Below are positions 49,085 through 58,953 of a DNA stretch of 64,000 bases, in pieces. Every line of letters starts with the position of its first letter. The stretch's first letter is position 1. A program made the position numbers and the translations under genes. The stretch is from Bacteroidales bacterium. GTDB taxonomy: Bacteria; Bacteroidota; Bacteroidia; Bacteroidales; WCHB1-69. The notes under the pieces were generated by a model that was not told the DNA's origin, did no database searches, and was given only the letters and a program-made list of their open reading frames with translations. The stretch is from assembly GCA_017395245.1 (NCBI GenBank), contig JAFPVR010000064.1, forward strand, positions 1 through 64,000, written 5' to 3'.

Positions 49085-52000
49085 ATGAGGAAAAAGCTGC
49101 TTGTCGTATCGTTTGTCATCTCCCTGCTGATTCCTTCCGCGCTATTGGCGCAGACGGAGGGCACATGGCGGGTGCGACACGTTGTGGCCGATACCTTTAT
49201 CTTGAAGTTGGATACCTTGTCGATAGTTCCGCAATCCTTTCAGATACAGGAAGTTGATAGAAATCAATACCGACTTGACCCGCTGACGGCCACCCTCATT
49301 CTTCTGGACTCGAACCTTATAGGCAAACGGCTTTTCTTTCAATACGAGGTCTTCCCGAATGACCTTTCGCGCCCCGTCACGCACAGGGGCGCACAGCTCA
49401 TCGAGCCGCGAAGGAATGTGCACGAAATCATAGCACCGCCTTCCACGTCTATTCGTGATGTATTGAACGACAATGCGTTATATACCAACGGTGCCATTTC
49501 GCGCGGCGTGTCGGTGGGCAACAACCAGGATCTTGTGCTCAACTCCTCCCTGAACCTGCAGATTTCCGGCAAACTATCTGAGGATGTGGAGATTATGGCT
49601 TCCATTTCTGACAAAAACATTCCGATGCAACCGGAAGGGAACACGCAGACGCTCCAAGACATCAGCAGTATCTTCATTGCGTTGAAAATCAAGGAGATGG
49701 CGAAGATAAACGCGGGCGATGTGGTTTGGACGATGACCGACGACAAGTTCCTGCGCGTCTCGCGGAATATGCTCGGGTTGGATGCCCGGGTGGCGTACAG
49801 CCCTTCGCAGAAGACGCGGGTGTTGAATGAGGCGGGGGGCGGCGTGGCCAAGGGCCGGTTCGCGCGGCAGACCCTCACCGTGCAGAACGGCGTGCAAGGT
49901 CCATATAAGCTCTACGGTGCCGACGGCGAGGTCTCTATCGTGATGATTGCCGGTTCCGAGCGCGTCTACGTTGATGGCCAGCTGATGACCCGAGGTGCGG
50001 AGAACGACTACACAGTCGATTACAACACGGCCGAGGTGACGTTCACACCGAAGATGCTCGTCTCGGCAGAGAAACGTATCATTGTGGAGTTTGAATATAG
50101 TAACCGTCATTATTCACGATATAACCTATTTACACATAACGAGTTGGAGATTTCCGGGAAGCACCCTCTCAAACTCTATGTGAATCTTTTCCATGAGCAG
50201 GATTTGAAAAATCACTCCATCCAGCCCGAGTTGACGATGGAGAACATGCGCTTCTTGGCTGAGCTTGGTGATGCGGGCGGCACGGCCCTTTTTCCCTATT
50301 TTGACAGTGTTGCCTTTTCCCCTGATCGTGTTCAGTATGAAAAAGTGGATACTTTATATAATAATAATATATATACTATTTTTAAATATTCAACGAATAT
50401 TGATGCGACCCTTTATAATCCCGATTTCAGCTATATGGGGCAGAACAAGGGAAACTACCGGCTTGTGAGCAGTACGGCCAACGGGCGCGTGTTTGCCTGG
50501 GTGGCACCAGAAGACGACGTTCCGCAAGGTGATTATGAGCCGGTATTGGTGCTCACCGCCCCGACTTCGCAGCAGATGGCCACTGTCAGGCTGGATTTCG
50601 CTGCGCGTGAGAACACGCGTATACAGACGGAGGTGGCCGTGTCGCATTATGATAAGAACACCTTCTCCAAGAAAGACAGAAACGACGATATCGGATTCGC
50701 GTACTTTCTGAATGTCAGCGATGTGGAGACATTTGCTTCTAAGATTGACTCCTTGCCGTGGAAGTTGGAGAGTCAGGCGCAGCTGCAGTTCCTGCACAAG
50801 AACTTCACCCCGTTTGAATCGTTCAGGGATGTGGAGTTCGCCCGCCAATACAATCTCGCCACCGACTATGCCGTCAACCGGGCGGAATGGATGGCGCAGG
50901 CCGGCATCGCACTGACAAAGCCTGGACGGCACCGCATCCAGTACGGGCTGAACTACTTCAACCGCGTCGGGGAGGTCAACGCGCTGCGCAACGAACTCAA
51001 CACCGACGACCGCTGGCGCGATTGGTGGCTCCGCACGGGCACAAGCTTCCTGGCCACCCGCGACTCTGTTCAGAAAAGCCGCTACACGGTTTCGCGCATA
51101 CAGCTTTCGAAGCAATGGAAACCGTTGACCCTGAATATTGACAATTTGCTGGAGTACAACGTATTCAGAGATTCGAAAAACGATACGCTGCGGTTGAACA
51201 GCTATGCTTTCAACGAATTGAATGCCGCTATTCAGAGTCCGGACAAGGCGAAGCACCAGTTCCTCTTGGGGTATAAGAACCGTGTGGAGTTCGCGCCTGA
51301 TTCGCAGCAGTTGCGCCATCGGATGACCATACACGAGGTGCGGACGCAGTATCGGTTCACGCAAATCCAGAACCAGAGTTTCACGCTCAACGCCACCTAC
51401 CGTTACCAGTCGCTTTTAGATTCTCTTAGCAAGCCAGCAGGTGAGCACTATTTCGTTGGGAATGTGCAATATACTGGCCGATTCTTTCGCAACGCACTGA
51501 TTCTCAATACGTACTACGAAACGGGCAGCGGTATGGAACTCAAAAAGACCTTCACGTTCATCAAGGTGGCGAAAGGGCAGGGGACGCACGTCTGGAACGA
51601 CTACAACGGCAACGGTATCGAGGAACTTGACGAGTTTGAGGTGGCTGCCTTCCCCGACGAGGCGGAGTACGTGAAAGTTTGGATTGCCGGCACGGAATAC
51701 ATCAATGTGTGGCAAAGCCAGTGGACGCAGAGTGTCCAGCTGCGTCCGGCGGCGGTGTGGGCGAACAAGAAAGGCTTCCGCAAGTTCCTCTCCCGCTTCT
51801 CCAACGTCTTGACACTCAACGCTTCCCTGAAACACAAGACCCGCATGTTCGTGCCGTTTGCCTGGAACGCCACAGAAGACACCAACCTTGTTGCCCAGCG
51901 GCTGACATTTACCAACACCTTCTCCTTCAACAACAGCAGTTCGCCCTTTGCATTTGACTTCATCGTGCAGAAGAATGCCAACACCCAGTGTCTCTATTAT

Positions 52001-52537
52001 GGCCTCGAAACGAATACAGTTGATTACCAAGAGCTTGTTCTGAAAAGTACGCCCACACCGCCCTTGTATCTGCAAACCTCGTTACAACATCGGAACACGC
52101 GCAACAGCTCCAACTGCTTCCCGACCAGGCAGTATTTGGTTGAGGCGTGGTTGGCTGAGCAGATGGTTCAGTTGCAGTTCCAGAACCGCTACACCGCTTC
52201 CCTGAAGGGCTTGTACGTGTACAAGAACAACCGTCAAGGGGTGGAAAAAGTACAGCGATATAATGCGGAGATGTCCTTCATCTACCGCATGTTGAATCTT
52301 GGAACAGTCTCATTGTCAGCTGAATATGTCTATCTAAAGGGTAATGTCGGGGAAAACTCAACCGTCTCCTATTTCATGTTGGACGGGCTGACGCTGGGGC
52401 GCAATCTCCTTTGGACGGTTTCGGGTCAGATTGCAGTCACGCAGTTCCTGCAGCTCGCTGTGCAGTATCAAGGTCGTGCCTTGCAGGGCCACCCGGTCAT
52501 CCACACAGGCTCTGTCACGTTCAATGCTGTCTTCTAA
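49085..52537 (+). CDS. Large outer-membrane beta-barrel protein
   Basis: An 1150-residue exported protein with signal peptide MRKKLLVVSFVISLLIPSALLA. The N-terminal 250 residues resemble the start of Bacteroidota outer-membrane proteins with SIRDVLNDNALYTNGAISRG and a DVEIMASISDKNIPMQPEGN segment. The remainder is a long series of alternating aromatic strands ending in GSVTFNAVF, with a terminal Phe. An acidic loop WNDYNGNGIEELDEFEVA recalls the loops of SprA-like barrels. It precedes the T9SS operon by 358 bases. A transport or T9SS-linked role is suggested by those features, but it is less than half the size of SprA and no plug or TonB box is seen. Confidence 0.65.
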   Translation: MRKKLLVVSFVISLLIPSALLAQTEGTWRVRHVVADTFILKLDTLSIVPQSFQIQEVDRNQYRLDPLTATLILLDSNLIGKRLFFQYEVFPNDLSRPVTHRGAQLIEPRRNVHEIIAPPSTSIRDVLNDNALYTNGAISRGVSVGNNQDLVLNSSLNLQISGKLSEDVEIMASISDKNIPMQPEGNTQTLQDISSIFIALKIKEMAKINAGDVVWTMTDDKFLRVSRNMLGLDARVAYSPSQKTRVLNEAGGGVAKGRFARQTLTVQNGVQGPYKLYGADGEVSIVMIAGSERVYVDGQLMTRGAENDYTVDYNTAEVTFTPKMLVSAEKRIIVEFEYSNRHYSRYNLFTHNELEISGKHPLKLYVNLFHEQDLKNHSIQPELTMENMRFLAELGDAGGTALFPYFDSVAFSPDRVQYEKVDTLYNNNIYTIFKYSTNIDATLYNPDFSYMGQNKGNYRLVSSTANGRVFAWVAPEDDVPQGDYEPVLVLTAPTSQQMATVRLDFAARENTRIQTEVAVSHYDKNTFSKKDRNDDIGFAYFLNVSDVETFASKIDSLPWKLESQAQLQFLHKNFTPFESFRDVEFARQYNLATDYAVNRAEWMAQAGIALTKPGRHRIQYGLNYFNRVGEVNALRNELNTDDRWRDWWLRTGTSFLATRDSVQKSRYTVSRIQLSKQWKPLTLNIDNLLEYNVFRDSKNDTLRLNSYAFNELNAAIQSPDKAKHQFLLGYKNRVEFAPDSQQLRHRMTIHEVRTQYRFTQIQNQSFTLNATYRYQSLLDSLSKPAGEHYFVGNVQYTGRFFRNALILNTYYETGSGMELKKTFTFIKVAKGQGTHVWNDYNGNGIEELDEFEVAAFPDEAEYVKVWIAGTEYINVWQSQWTQSVQLRPAAVWANKKGFRKFLSRFSNVLTLNASLKHKTRMFVPFAWNATEDTNLVAQRLTFTNTFSFNNSSSPFAFDFIVQKNANTQCLYYGLETNTVDYQELVLKSTPTPPLYLQTSLQHRNTRNSSNCFPTRQYLVEAWLAEQMVQLQFQNRYTASLKGLYVYKNNRQGVEKVQRYNAEMSFIYRMLNLGTVSLSAEYVYLKGNVGENSTVSYFMLDGLTLGRNLLWTVSGQIAVTQFLQLAVQYQGRALQGHPVIHTGSVTFNAVF

Positions 52538-52539
52538 CA

Positions 52540-52563
52540 GTTAGTAGTTAGTAGTTAGTAGTT
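52540..52563. repeat. 7-bp tandem repeat (GTTAGTA)
   Basis: At least three GTTAGTA units follow directly after the stop at 52537, then two TCAACGG units near 52579-52592. The rest of the gap to 52895 is AT-rich, with no gene and no clear promoter match, and precedes the T9SS operon. Confidence 0.85.
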
Positions 52564-52895
52564 GGCGCATGACCTTATGTCAACGGTCAACGGTCAAAAT
52601 CATCTAAACACCACGAAATCAGCAAAATATAGCTATATTTACTCTTAAAACGCTGATATACAGTTATTTGTTCGTAAGTTTGTAACATTTTTTCAAAAAG
52701 GCGATTTTGTATGGGAAAGATTTCAAAAAATATGCTATTTTTGGCACTTCAAAAAATTAGGCTAGAAGTGTAAGGTGTAACTTTTTGCTTCGAAGGGTCG
52801 TATAAGTGGGGAAATGTATGAATAAAAAGCAATCAAGAGTTGTACAATACATTGATAGCCAAAGTATTAGTGTATAAAACAATTCGATATAGAAT

Positions 52896-53945
52896 ATGAG
52901 GAAAGAGATACAAAAAGTTGGTCTGTTGGTGCTTCTGGCAATGTCCGCGATGGTGTCGGGTTTTGCACAGGATGATGCACAATTTACCTTTTTTCCGTGG
53001 GTGACCTCCTATTACAACGCCGGCGGAATAGGTGAACAGCATAACACGTTGTGCTTTACCGCCGACTACAGCAACAAATATCTGGGTTGGAGCGACCTCC
53101 CTTCCACAGCCATTACGACAGATACAGCGAAGCACACGGCACCGCAAGATTTCCTCTTCAGCATTGAATCCTACCTCAGGAAACTGCATGGTTCCCTTGG
53201 TGTGACGTTGGTGCGCGACCAGCTTGGCTACTACAAGAACACGGGTGTGAAGATTGGCTATGCGTACAAGCTGCGCGTGGGCGGAGGCCATCTCGGAATT
53301 GGTGCTCAAGTCTCTCTTTACAACCAGAAAATTGATGCCTCCGGCTTTAACCCCACTCAGGAAGGTGACCCCACACTTCAAGGATTGTCGGAATCTACAT
53401 TGGATCTGGATTTCAGCTTCGGTGTGATGTACAAGTCCGACCAATGGTATGCCGGCATCGGCTGGAACCAGATTACAGCCGCATTTGACACTTCCCAAGC
53501 CATGATTCGTTTGTCTGGCAACAGGGGCTCTCATCGTACGTCCCAACTTTATGTCCATGGTGGTTACGATTGGGTGGTGCCGTTCAACCCGAACTGGGAG
53601 ATTCTGCCACAAGCCCTTGTGAAGACCGACTTCAAGACCTTCCAGTGGGAGATCCTTGCGTTGGCACGCTACAACGGTGTCTATTGGGGTGGTATCGGCT
53701 ACCGTTTCCAAGATGCTGTCTCACTCGCTTTCGGTGCGCGTCCTTTCTACAACTCCTCCAACATCTATCTGAAGGGACTTGATGTGGGTGTCTCCTATGG
53801 ATTCACGGCTAACTCACTTGGCTACAAGAAGAACCGCAGCTTCGGCGATGTGGAGGTCGTAGTGCGCTATTGCTTTGATATTTACAAGCCTGAGGTCTTC
53901 TCCGGCTACGGCAATTCGAGGTATATTTATAAGAATAGATACTAA
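52896..53945 (+). CDS. porP: T9SS outer-membrane protein PorP/SprF family
   Basis: A 349-residue exported protein: signal peptide (core VGLLVLLAMSAMVSGFAQ), then the PorP/SprF pattern QFTFFPWVTSYYNAGGIG near the N terminus and GGIGYRFQDAVSLAFGARPF near 268-287. The beta-rich C-terminal half ends at KNRY. Members form an outer-membrane barrel needed for type IX secretion and gliding. It stands directly before porK/L/M/N in the order known from Porphyromonas gingivalis. The gap to porK is 53 bases. Confidence 0.88.
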   Translation: MRKEIQKVGLLVLLAMSAMVSGFAQDDAQFTFFPWVTSYYNAGGIGEQHNTLCFTADYSNKYLGWSDLPSTAITTDTAKHTAPQDFLFSIESYLRKLHGSLGVTLVRDQLGYYKNTGVKIGYAYKLRVGGGHLGIGAQVSLYNQKIDASGFNPTQEGDPTLQGLSESTLDLDFSFGVMYKSDQWYAGIGWNQITAAFDTSQAMIRLSGNRGSHRTSQLYVHGGYDWVVPFNPNWEILPQALVKTDFKTFQWEILALARYNGVYWGGIGYRFQDAVSLAFGARPFYNSSNIYLKGLDVGVSYGFTANSLGYKKNRSFGDVEVVVRYCFDIYKPEVFSGYGNSRYIYKNRY

Positions 53946-53998
53946 AATTAACAATCCTGCGTTAATAACCAAGTTATTGAAATTTAAAATCGAAAAAT

Positions 53999-55429
53999 AT
54001 GAAACGGGTAATCATTTTTCTATCAGCGGCATTCTTGTTCATGGTGTCGTGTAAAAACGGCGGCGACGGCCAGCTCGTCGGCGTTCAGGACCGTCCGGAG
54101 TTCGCCGATCTGGAACCTTACGGCATGGTCTACATCCCCACCGGCCAATACATCATGGGTGGCGGCGACCAGGATGTCCCCTTCGCGTTGACCCAGCAGT
54201 CGCGCAACGTGACTGTCGCGGCCATCTGGATGGACGAGACCGAGATCACCAACAACGAGTACCGCCAGTTTGTCTACTGGGTTCGTGACTCCATTGCCCA
54301 CACCTTGCTCGGTGACGCCGAAATCACCGAAGAGGAAAAGTATGGCCATTACCTGAAATACCAGAAAGGTGAGAACGAGGGTGAGATTATAGAGCCCAAG
54401 GTGATCAACTGGAAGGAGAAGATTCCGTGGAATTCTGAGAATGAGGAAGTTCAGTCGGCTCTTTCCCCGCTGTTCAGCAAGCTCAACACCCGCTTCTACC
54501 ATTACAGCCAGAACCGCTTGAACGTCTCCATGCTCAATTATGAGTACTGGTGGATCGACTATCGCAACTACCGGGATCCCAAGAATCCCGATGAGTTCGG
54601 CGCCTCCACCAAGGAGTTCGAGAAGGAAGGCAGCGACCTGGGTGGCATCTACGCCAACCGTCCCAGCAGCATGGGCAACGGCTGGCAGCGCTTCATCAAG
54701 CATGAGGTGGTCAACATCTATCCCGACACGCTGTGCTGGGCCCACGACTTCGTCTATTCTTACAACGAGCCGATGATCCTGAACTACTTCAACAACCCGC
54801 AGTTCGACAATTACCCGGTTGTCGGTATCAGCTGGCGTCAGGCGAAGGCGTTCTCGAGCTGGCGTACTCAGTTGCGTATGTCCTGGCTGGCCGGTAAGGA
54901 ATACGCCAATGAGCAGGAGTTCCGTCTGCCCACCGAGGCAGAGTGGGAATGGGCTGCCCGCGGTGGTAACTCGCTCGCCTCCTACCCGTGGGGCGGCCCG
55001 TACACCACCAACCGCAATGGCTGCTTCTTGAGCAACTTCAAACCGCAACGCGGTAACTATATCGCTGACGACAACTTCTATCCCGGCATCGTGGCCCACT
55101 ACCATCCCAACGATTGGGGTTTGTTCGACATGAGTGGCAACGTGGCCGAGTGGTGCGAGGACGCATACGACGAGTCCGCCACCAACTTCACCCACGATAT
55201 GAACCCGACTTACGTCTATTATGCCTCCAAGGACGACTCTCCCGTCAAGAAGAGAAAAGTCATCCGCGGCGGTTCCTGGAAGGATGTCAGCTACTACACC
55301 ACGGTTTATGCCCGTACGTTCGAGTATCAGGATACCTGTAAGTCCTACGTCGGCTTCCGCAACGTGCAGTCCTTCATGGGCCGTCAGCGCGGCGACAACA
55401 ACAGCAAGAGTGCCTCGCACGTTTACTAA
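53999..55429 (+). CDS. porK: T9SS lipoprotein PorK/GldK
   Basis: A 476-residue lipoprotein (lipobox FMVSC, Cys18) with an FGE-sulfatase (SUMF1-like) domain: MVYIPTGQYIMGGGDQDVPF near 43-62, DETEITNNEYRQFV near 80-93, RLPTEAEWEWAARGG near 311-325 and MSGNVAEWCEDAY near 379-391. PorK forms with PorN the periplasmic ring of the type IX secretion system under the outer membrane. The conserved motifs and full operon context make the call firm. A central insert (about 125-245) with Tyr-rich sequence is usual in the family. Confidence 0.95.
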   Translation: MKRVIIFLSAAFLFMVSCKNGGDGQLVGVQDRPEFADLEPYGMVYIPTGQYIMGGGDQDVPFALTQQSRNVTVAAIWMDETEITNNEYRQFVYWVRDSIAHTLLGDAEITEEEKYGHYLKYQKGENEGEIIEPKVINWKEKIPWNSENEEVQSALSPLFSKLNTRFYHYSQNRLNVSMLNYEYWWIDYRNYRDPKNPDEFGASTKEFEKEGSDLGGIYANRPSSMGNGWQRFIKHEVVNIYPDTLCWAHDFVYSYNEPMILNYFNNPQFDNYPVVGISWRQAKAFSSWRTQLRMSWLAGKEYANEQEFRLPTEAEWEWAARGGNSLASYPWGGPYTTNRNGCFLSNFKPQRGNYIADDNFYPGIVAHYHPNDWGLFDMSGNVAEWCEDAYDESATNFTHDMNPTYVYYASKDDSPVKKRKVIRGGSWKDVSYYTTVYARTFEYQDTCKSYVGFRNVQSFMGRQRGDNNSKSASHVY

Positions 55430-55483
55430 AATCGGAAATTATTACAAAATTCATAAAATCATTAACTTAAAAATTTCAAACAA

Positions 55484-56230
55484 ATGAGTAAATTAGATCA
55501 AATCGTTAGATCGAAAGCGTACAAGAATGGTATGGCGAAATTGTACGGCTGGGGCGCTTCAGTCGTCATCATCGGTGCCTTGTTCAAGATTCTGCACTTG
55601 CCTGGCGCAAACATCATGCTGATTTTGGGTATGGGTATTGAGGCCGTCATCTTCTTCTTCTCCGCTTTTGAGCCTCTGCATGTGGAGTACAACTGGGCGC
55701 TGGTTTATCCCGAACTGGCCACCGGTACGGACATTGAGTTGGAAGAGGGCGAAAAGAAATCTCGCCGCGACAAGAAACAGCAGGTGAAGACCGACTCTCT
55801 GACCCCGACCCAGGCTCTCGACAAAATGCTTGAGGAAGCCAAAATTGGCCCCGAATTGATGGAAAGCCTCGCTTCCGGTATGCGCAACTTGAGCGACAAC
55901 GCCCACAAACTGGCCGGTGTCTCCGACGCTGTGGTTGCCGCCGACAATTACACTGCCAGTCTGCAGAAAGCTTCCGAGTCCGTTCGGAATCTGACTTTGA
56001 AATATGACAAACTCGCCGCTAACCTCGATTCTGATGGCGGTGCCACCGCCGCTTACATCGAAAGCGTGAAGAAAGCTACCACCTCTGTCAACCAACTGGC
56101 GACCGCCTACGAGCAGACAGCCAAATCCATGGCACAGTCCGGCAGCTTCAAGGAAGAAATGGACAAACTCACCGCTAATATCTCCAAACTGAGCAACGTG
56201 TATGGCAACATGCTCGCTGCCATGAAGTAA
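55484..56230 (+). CDS. porL: T9SS inner-membrane motor subunit PorL/GldL
   Basis: A 248-residue protein with two N-terminal membrane helices (about 21-38, GWGASVVIIGALFKILHL; and about 43-60, IMLILGMGIEAVIFFFSA) and a cytoplasmic helical part. The first helix keeps the pattern G-x4-VIIGALFKIxHxPG known from GldL, and a Glu in the second helix (Glu53) is the residue thought to carry protons. PorL with PorM forms the rotary motor that powers type IX secretion. It lies 54 bases after porK. Confidence 0.95.
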   Translation: MSKLDQIVRSKAYKNGMAKLYGWGASVVIIGALFKILHLPGANIMLILGMGIEAVIFFFSAFEPLHVEYNWALVYPELATGTDIELEEGEKKSRRDKKQQVKTDSLTPTQALDKMLEEAKIGPELMESLASGMRNLSDNAHKLAGVSDAVVAADNYTASLQKASESVRNLTLKYDKLAANLDSDGGATAAYIESVKKATTSVNQLATAYEQTAKSMAQSGSFKEEMDKLTANISKLSNVYGNMLAAMK

Positions 56231-56280
56231 TTCTACTCAGTTCCATTAACCAAAATCACTAACTAAAATTTCATTGAGAT

Positions 56281-57909
56281 ATGGGTGCAACAAATTGTCC
56301 GGAAACCCCGAGACAAAAAATGATTCAGATGATGTACCTGGTGTATACCGCCATGTTGGCCTTGAATGTTTCTGCAAACATTCTGGACGCTTTCGTGGTT
56401 GTGGATGACACCTTGGTAACCTCCACCACCATCTCCGCCAACCAGAACAACAAGGACTATGCTTGGTTTACCCAGCAGAAGACCCTTCTGGGTGCCAAGG
56501 TTGAAGAGGCTGACAGTAAGGCCCAGCAACTGCGGAAGGAGACTAACGCTATGGTGAAATATATTGAGAAGATGCGCAATGACCTCATCTTCGCCGTCGA
56601 CGGTGACTCTTTGGTTGAGAAAACGGTCGATGGCAAGAAAGTCAAAGTGGCCAAGGCCGTGGGCGATATCAAAAAGAAAGACAATTTCGATATTCCCACC
56701 GACTTCATGATTAACAAAGGCAATGCCAAGAAGCTGAAAGAGGAAATCAAGAAGTACAAGGCCAACATCTTGAAACTCGCCAAGAAGGAAGACCAGAAGC
56801 ACCTCGAAGAGGCTATGGGTCTGAATGTTGACGCGAAATACCTGAGCAACGACAAGAAGGAACAGGATTGGGAAACCCACAATTTTGACCACATCATCGC
56901 AGCAGCCAGCGTTACACTGCTCAACAAGATGATTGGTGAGGTCAAGAATGCCGAGTCCAACATGCTTACCTATCTGAAAGCTTCCATCAGCGCTGACGAC
57001 TTCAAATTCGACAACGTGACCGGCCGTTCTATCCCGAAATCCCAGATGGTGTTCTCGGGTGACTCCTACGAGGCCGATATCATCGTGGCTGCCTACGACA
57101 GCAAGTCCACTCCCGAGGTTTGGTACAAAATGGGTGTCGACACCCTTACGGAAGCCGGTCTCGGCGGTGCCACCAAGCTGGAAGGCGAGAACGGTCTTGT
57201 GAAACTGAAAATTGGAACCAGCGGCACGGGCGAGCAGAAATATGCTGGTGTGATCAAGATTATGGATCCGAGCGGTCAACCGAAATACTACGGTTTCAAG
57301 GATAAATACACGGTGCTGACACCGTCCGCCACCATCGCGGCCGACAAGATGAACGTGCTCTACGCCGGTATCGCCAACCCCGTGTCTGTGTCCGGTCCCG
57401 TCGCTCCCGACAAGTTGAGCGTCTCCTTCCCGGGATGTAACGCCACTTCCACAGGCGGCGGCAAATTCAACGTGACGGTTCCCGCTTCTATGATTGGCAA
57501 GACCGTGACGGCCACCGTGGCTGCGAAAGTGGGCGAGACCACCAAGACGATGGGCAGCACCACCTTCCGCGTGAAGAAAGTTCCGGATCCGCGCGGCGTT
57601 CTGGGTGCCGGTATCCGCGGCGGCAAACGCTCTAAAGCTGAGCTGCTTGCCAACCCGATGATCCGTGCCACCATGGGCGACGACTTCGTCTATGACCTCA
57701 AATGGAATGTCAACTCATATCGCGTGATTATTATCAACAAGGGTATTGAGGAACCGGCTATCGTTTGTCAGGGTGCCGCGTTGAGTGACAAGGCCAAGGC
57801 CGCCATTCAGAAGGCTTCATCCAATGCGTCGATTTATTTCAGCGACATCAAGGTCTCTTCCGAGGCCGGTCCGCGTACGTTGGATGAGTTCTCTGTCCGT
57901 ATCAGATAA
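56281..57909 (+). CDS. porM: T9SS motor and stator protein PorM/GldM
   Basis: A 542-residue protein with the characteristic N terminus GATNCPETPRQKMIQMMYLV, one membrane helix (about 17-38) containing the family's VYTAMLALNVSANILDAF, then a periplasmic part of four domains reaching the ring. It begins with a helical bundle (about 60-220), and beta domains follow. It is the full length of PorM/GldM. It transmits motor force from PorL to the PorK/N ring. The gap from porL is 50 bases and to porN 21 bases. Confidence 0.95.
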   Translation: MGATNCPETPRQKMIQMMYLVYTAMLALNVSANILDAFVVVDDTLVTSTTISANQNNKDYAWFTQQKTLLGAKVEEADSKAQQLRKETNAMVKYIEKMRNDLIFAVDGDSLVEKTVDGKKVKVAKAVGDIKKKDNFDIPTDFMINKGNAKKLKEEIKKYKANILKLAKKEDQKHLEEAMGLNVDAKYLSNDKKEQDWETHNFDHIIAAASVTLLNKMIGEVKNAESNMLTYLKASISADDFKFDNVTGRSIPKSQMVFSGDSYEADIIVAAYDSKSTPEVWYKMGVDTLTEAGLGGATKLEGENGLVKLKIGTSGTGEQKYAGVIKIMDPSGQPKYYGFKDKYTVLTPSATIAADKMNVLYAGIANPVSVSGPVAPDKLSVSFPGCNATSTGGGKFNVTVPASMIGKTVTATVAAKVGETTKTMGSTTFRVKKVPDPRGVLGAGIRGGKRSKAELLANPMIRATMGDDFVYDLKWNVNSYRVIIINKGIEEPAIVCQGAALSDKAKAAIQKASSNASIYFSDIKVSSEAGPRTLDEFSVRIR

Positions 57910-57930
57910 TCACTACAAAAAAATACAATT

Positions 57931-58872
57931 ATGAAAAAGTTCACATTATTCGCCATGATGCTGTTAGCCGCCTGTTTCGCATTCGCACAGGATGATGAAG
58001 TTGACGGCAGCACGCTGGAGCAACCTGTCCGCAGGCCGGTCGAAACCCCTTGGGAACAGGTCAACACCGGTGATTTCACCGAACCCATCGCCTACACGCC
58101 TGTCCGCCAGGCTGACGTGATGTACTATTGGACAATCTGGCGCATCATCGACCTGCGCGAGAAAGTCAACCATCCGCTCTACTTCCCGGCGGATCAAAAA
58201 GGAACTTGGAGAAGCCTCGGCCAGACCATCTTCGATGCCATCGATATGAGCAATCCCGAGAAAACGGACGATGTGCTCCCGGTCTATCAAGATGAGATGT
58301 GCACGATGCCCTACTCGCGCGATGAGCTTCAAGGTCTTGTCTCCATGACCCAAACCATTTCCGATTACGATATTGAAACGGGTGAGGAAATCGGTACCAA
58401 GGAGCTTATCATCACCTTCGAGCCCAAGCAGATCACGCAGTACCGCATGAAGGAAGTTTGGTACTTCGACAAGCAGTACTCCACTTTCCGGGTCCAGATT
58501 CTTCAAATCGAGCCGATGATTCAGTATGATCGCTCTGAAGGCAAATCATCGAATTATGACGACGAGAGTGAAGACAGCGAAGACGTGAAGGGTGAGCTGG
58601 TGTTGAAGAGCCTGGGACACATTTACTACAATGAACTTCGTCCCTACCTGGCCCGCCAGGAGGTGTTCAACATGAAGAACCAGGCCGCCCGTCTCTCTTT
58701 CGACGACCTGATTACCTGGAAACGCGATTTCTCCAGCCTGATCTATAAGGAGTCGAATGTGTATGACCGTGATATTGAGGACTATATTGCCAATTCACGT
58801 GACCAGCGTATCGAATCGGAGCGCATCACTGACAAGCTGCGCACCTTCGAGCACGACCTTTGGGAATTTTAA
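57931..58872 (+). CDS. porN: T9SS ring protein PorN/GldN
   Basis: A 313-residue exported protein with signal peptide MKKFTLFAMMLLAACFAFA and the PorN signature YYWTIWRIIDLREKVNHPLY (about 65-84) and IFDAI (near 100-104), then the ITQYRMKEVWYFDKQYSTF segment (about 169-187). A variable acidic loop (about 205-225) precedes the C-terminal LVLKSLGHIYYNELRPYLAR. PorN makes the periplasmic ring with lipoprotein PorK. It ends the operon, with a terminator 29 bases after the stop. Confidence 0.95.
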   Translation: MKKFTLFAMMLLAACFAFAQDDEVDGSTLEQPVRRPVETPWEQVNTGDFTEPIAYTPVRQADVMYYWTIWRIIDLREKVNHPLYFPADQKGTWRSLGQTIFDAIDMSNPEKTDDVLPVYQDEMCTMPYSRDELQGLVSMTQTISDYDIETGEEIGTKELIITFEPKQITQYRMKEVWYFDKQYSTFRVQILQIEPMIQYDRSEGKSSNYDDESEDSEDVKGELVLKSLGHIYYNELRPYLARQEVFNMKNQAARLSFDDLITWKRDFSSLIYKESNVYDRDIEDYIANSRDQRIESERITDKLRTFEHDLWEF

Positions 58873-58900
58873 TTCAAGAAAGACTTTTTCATAATTTCAC

Positions 58901-58933
58901 AAAAACGGACGTCGCGAGACGCCCGTTTTTTTT
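58901..58933 (+). terminator. Terminator of the T9SS operon
   Basis: ACGGACGTC, loop GCGA, GACGCCCGT form a hairpin of eight pairs with one A-C mismatch, flanked by A-run before and T8 after. The T-run merges into the next gene's promoter. Confidence 0.87.
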
Positions 58934-58940
58934 ATCTTTG
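58933..58940 (+). promoter_or_regulatory. Promoter -7 element (TATCTTTG) after the T9SS terminator
   Basis: TATCTTTG lies 14 bases before the ATG at 58954, directly after the terminator's T-run. The leader would be very short. Confidence 0.6.
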
Positions 58941-58953
58941 CCGAAAAACAAAA

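Noticed and set aside
54023..55420. 465-codon minus-strand frame opposite porK
   Set aside because: Antisense shadow of a certain T9SS gene.
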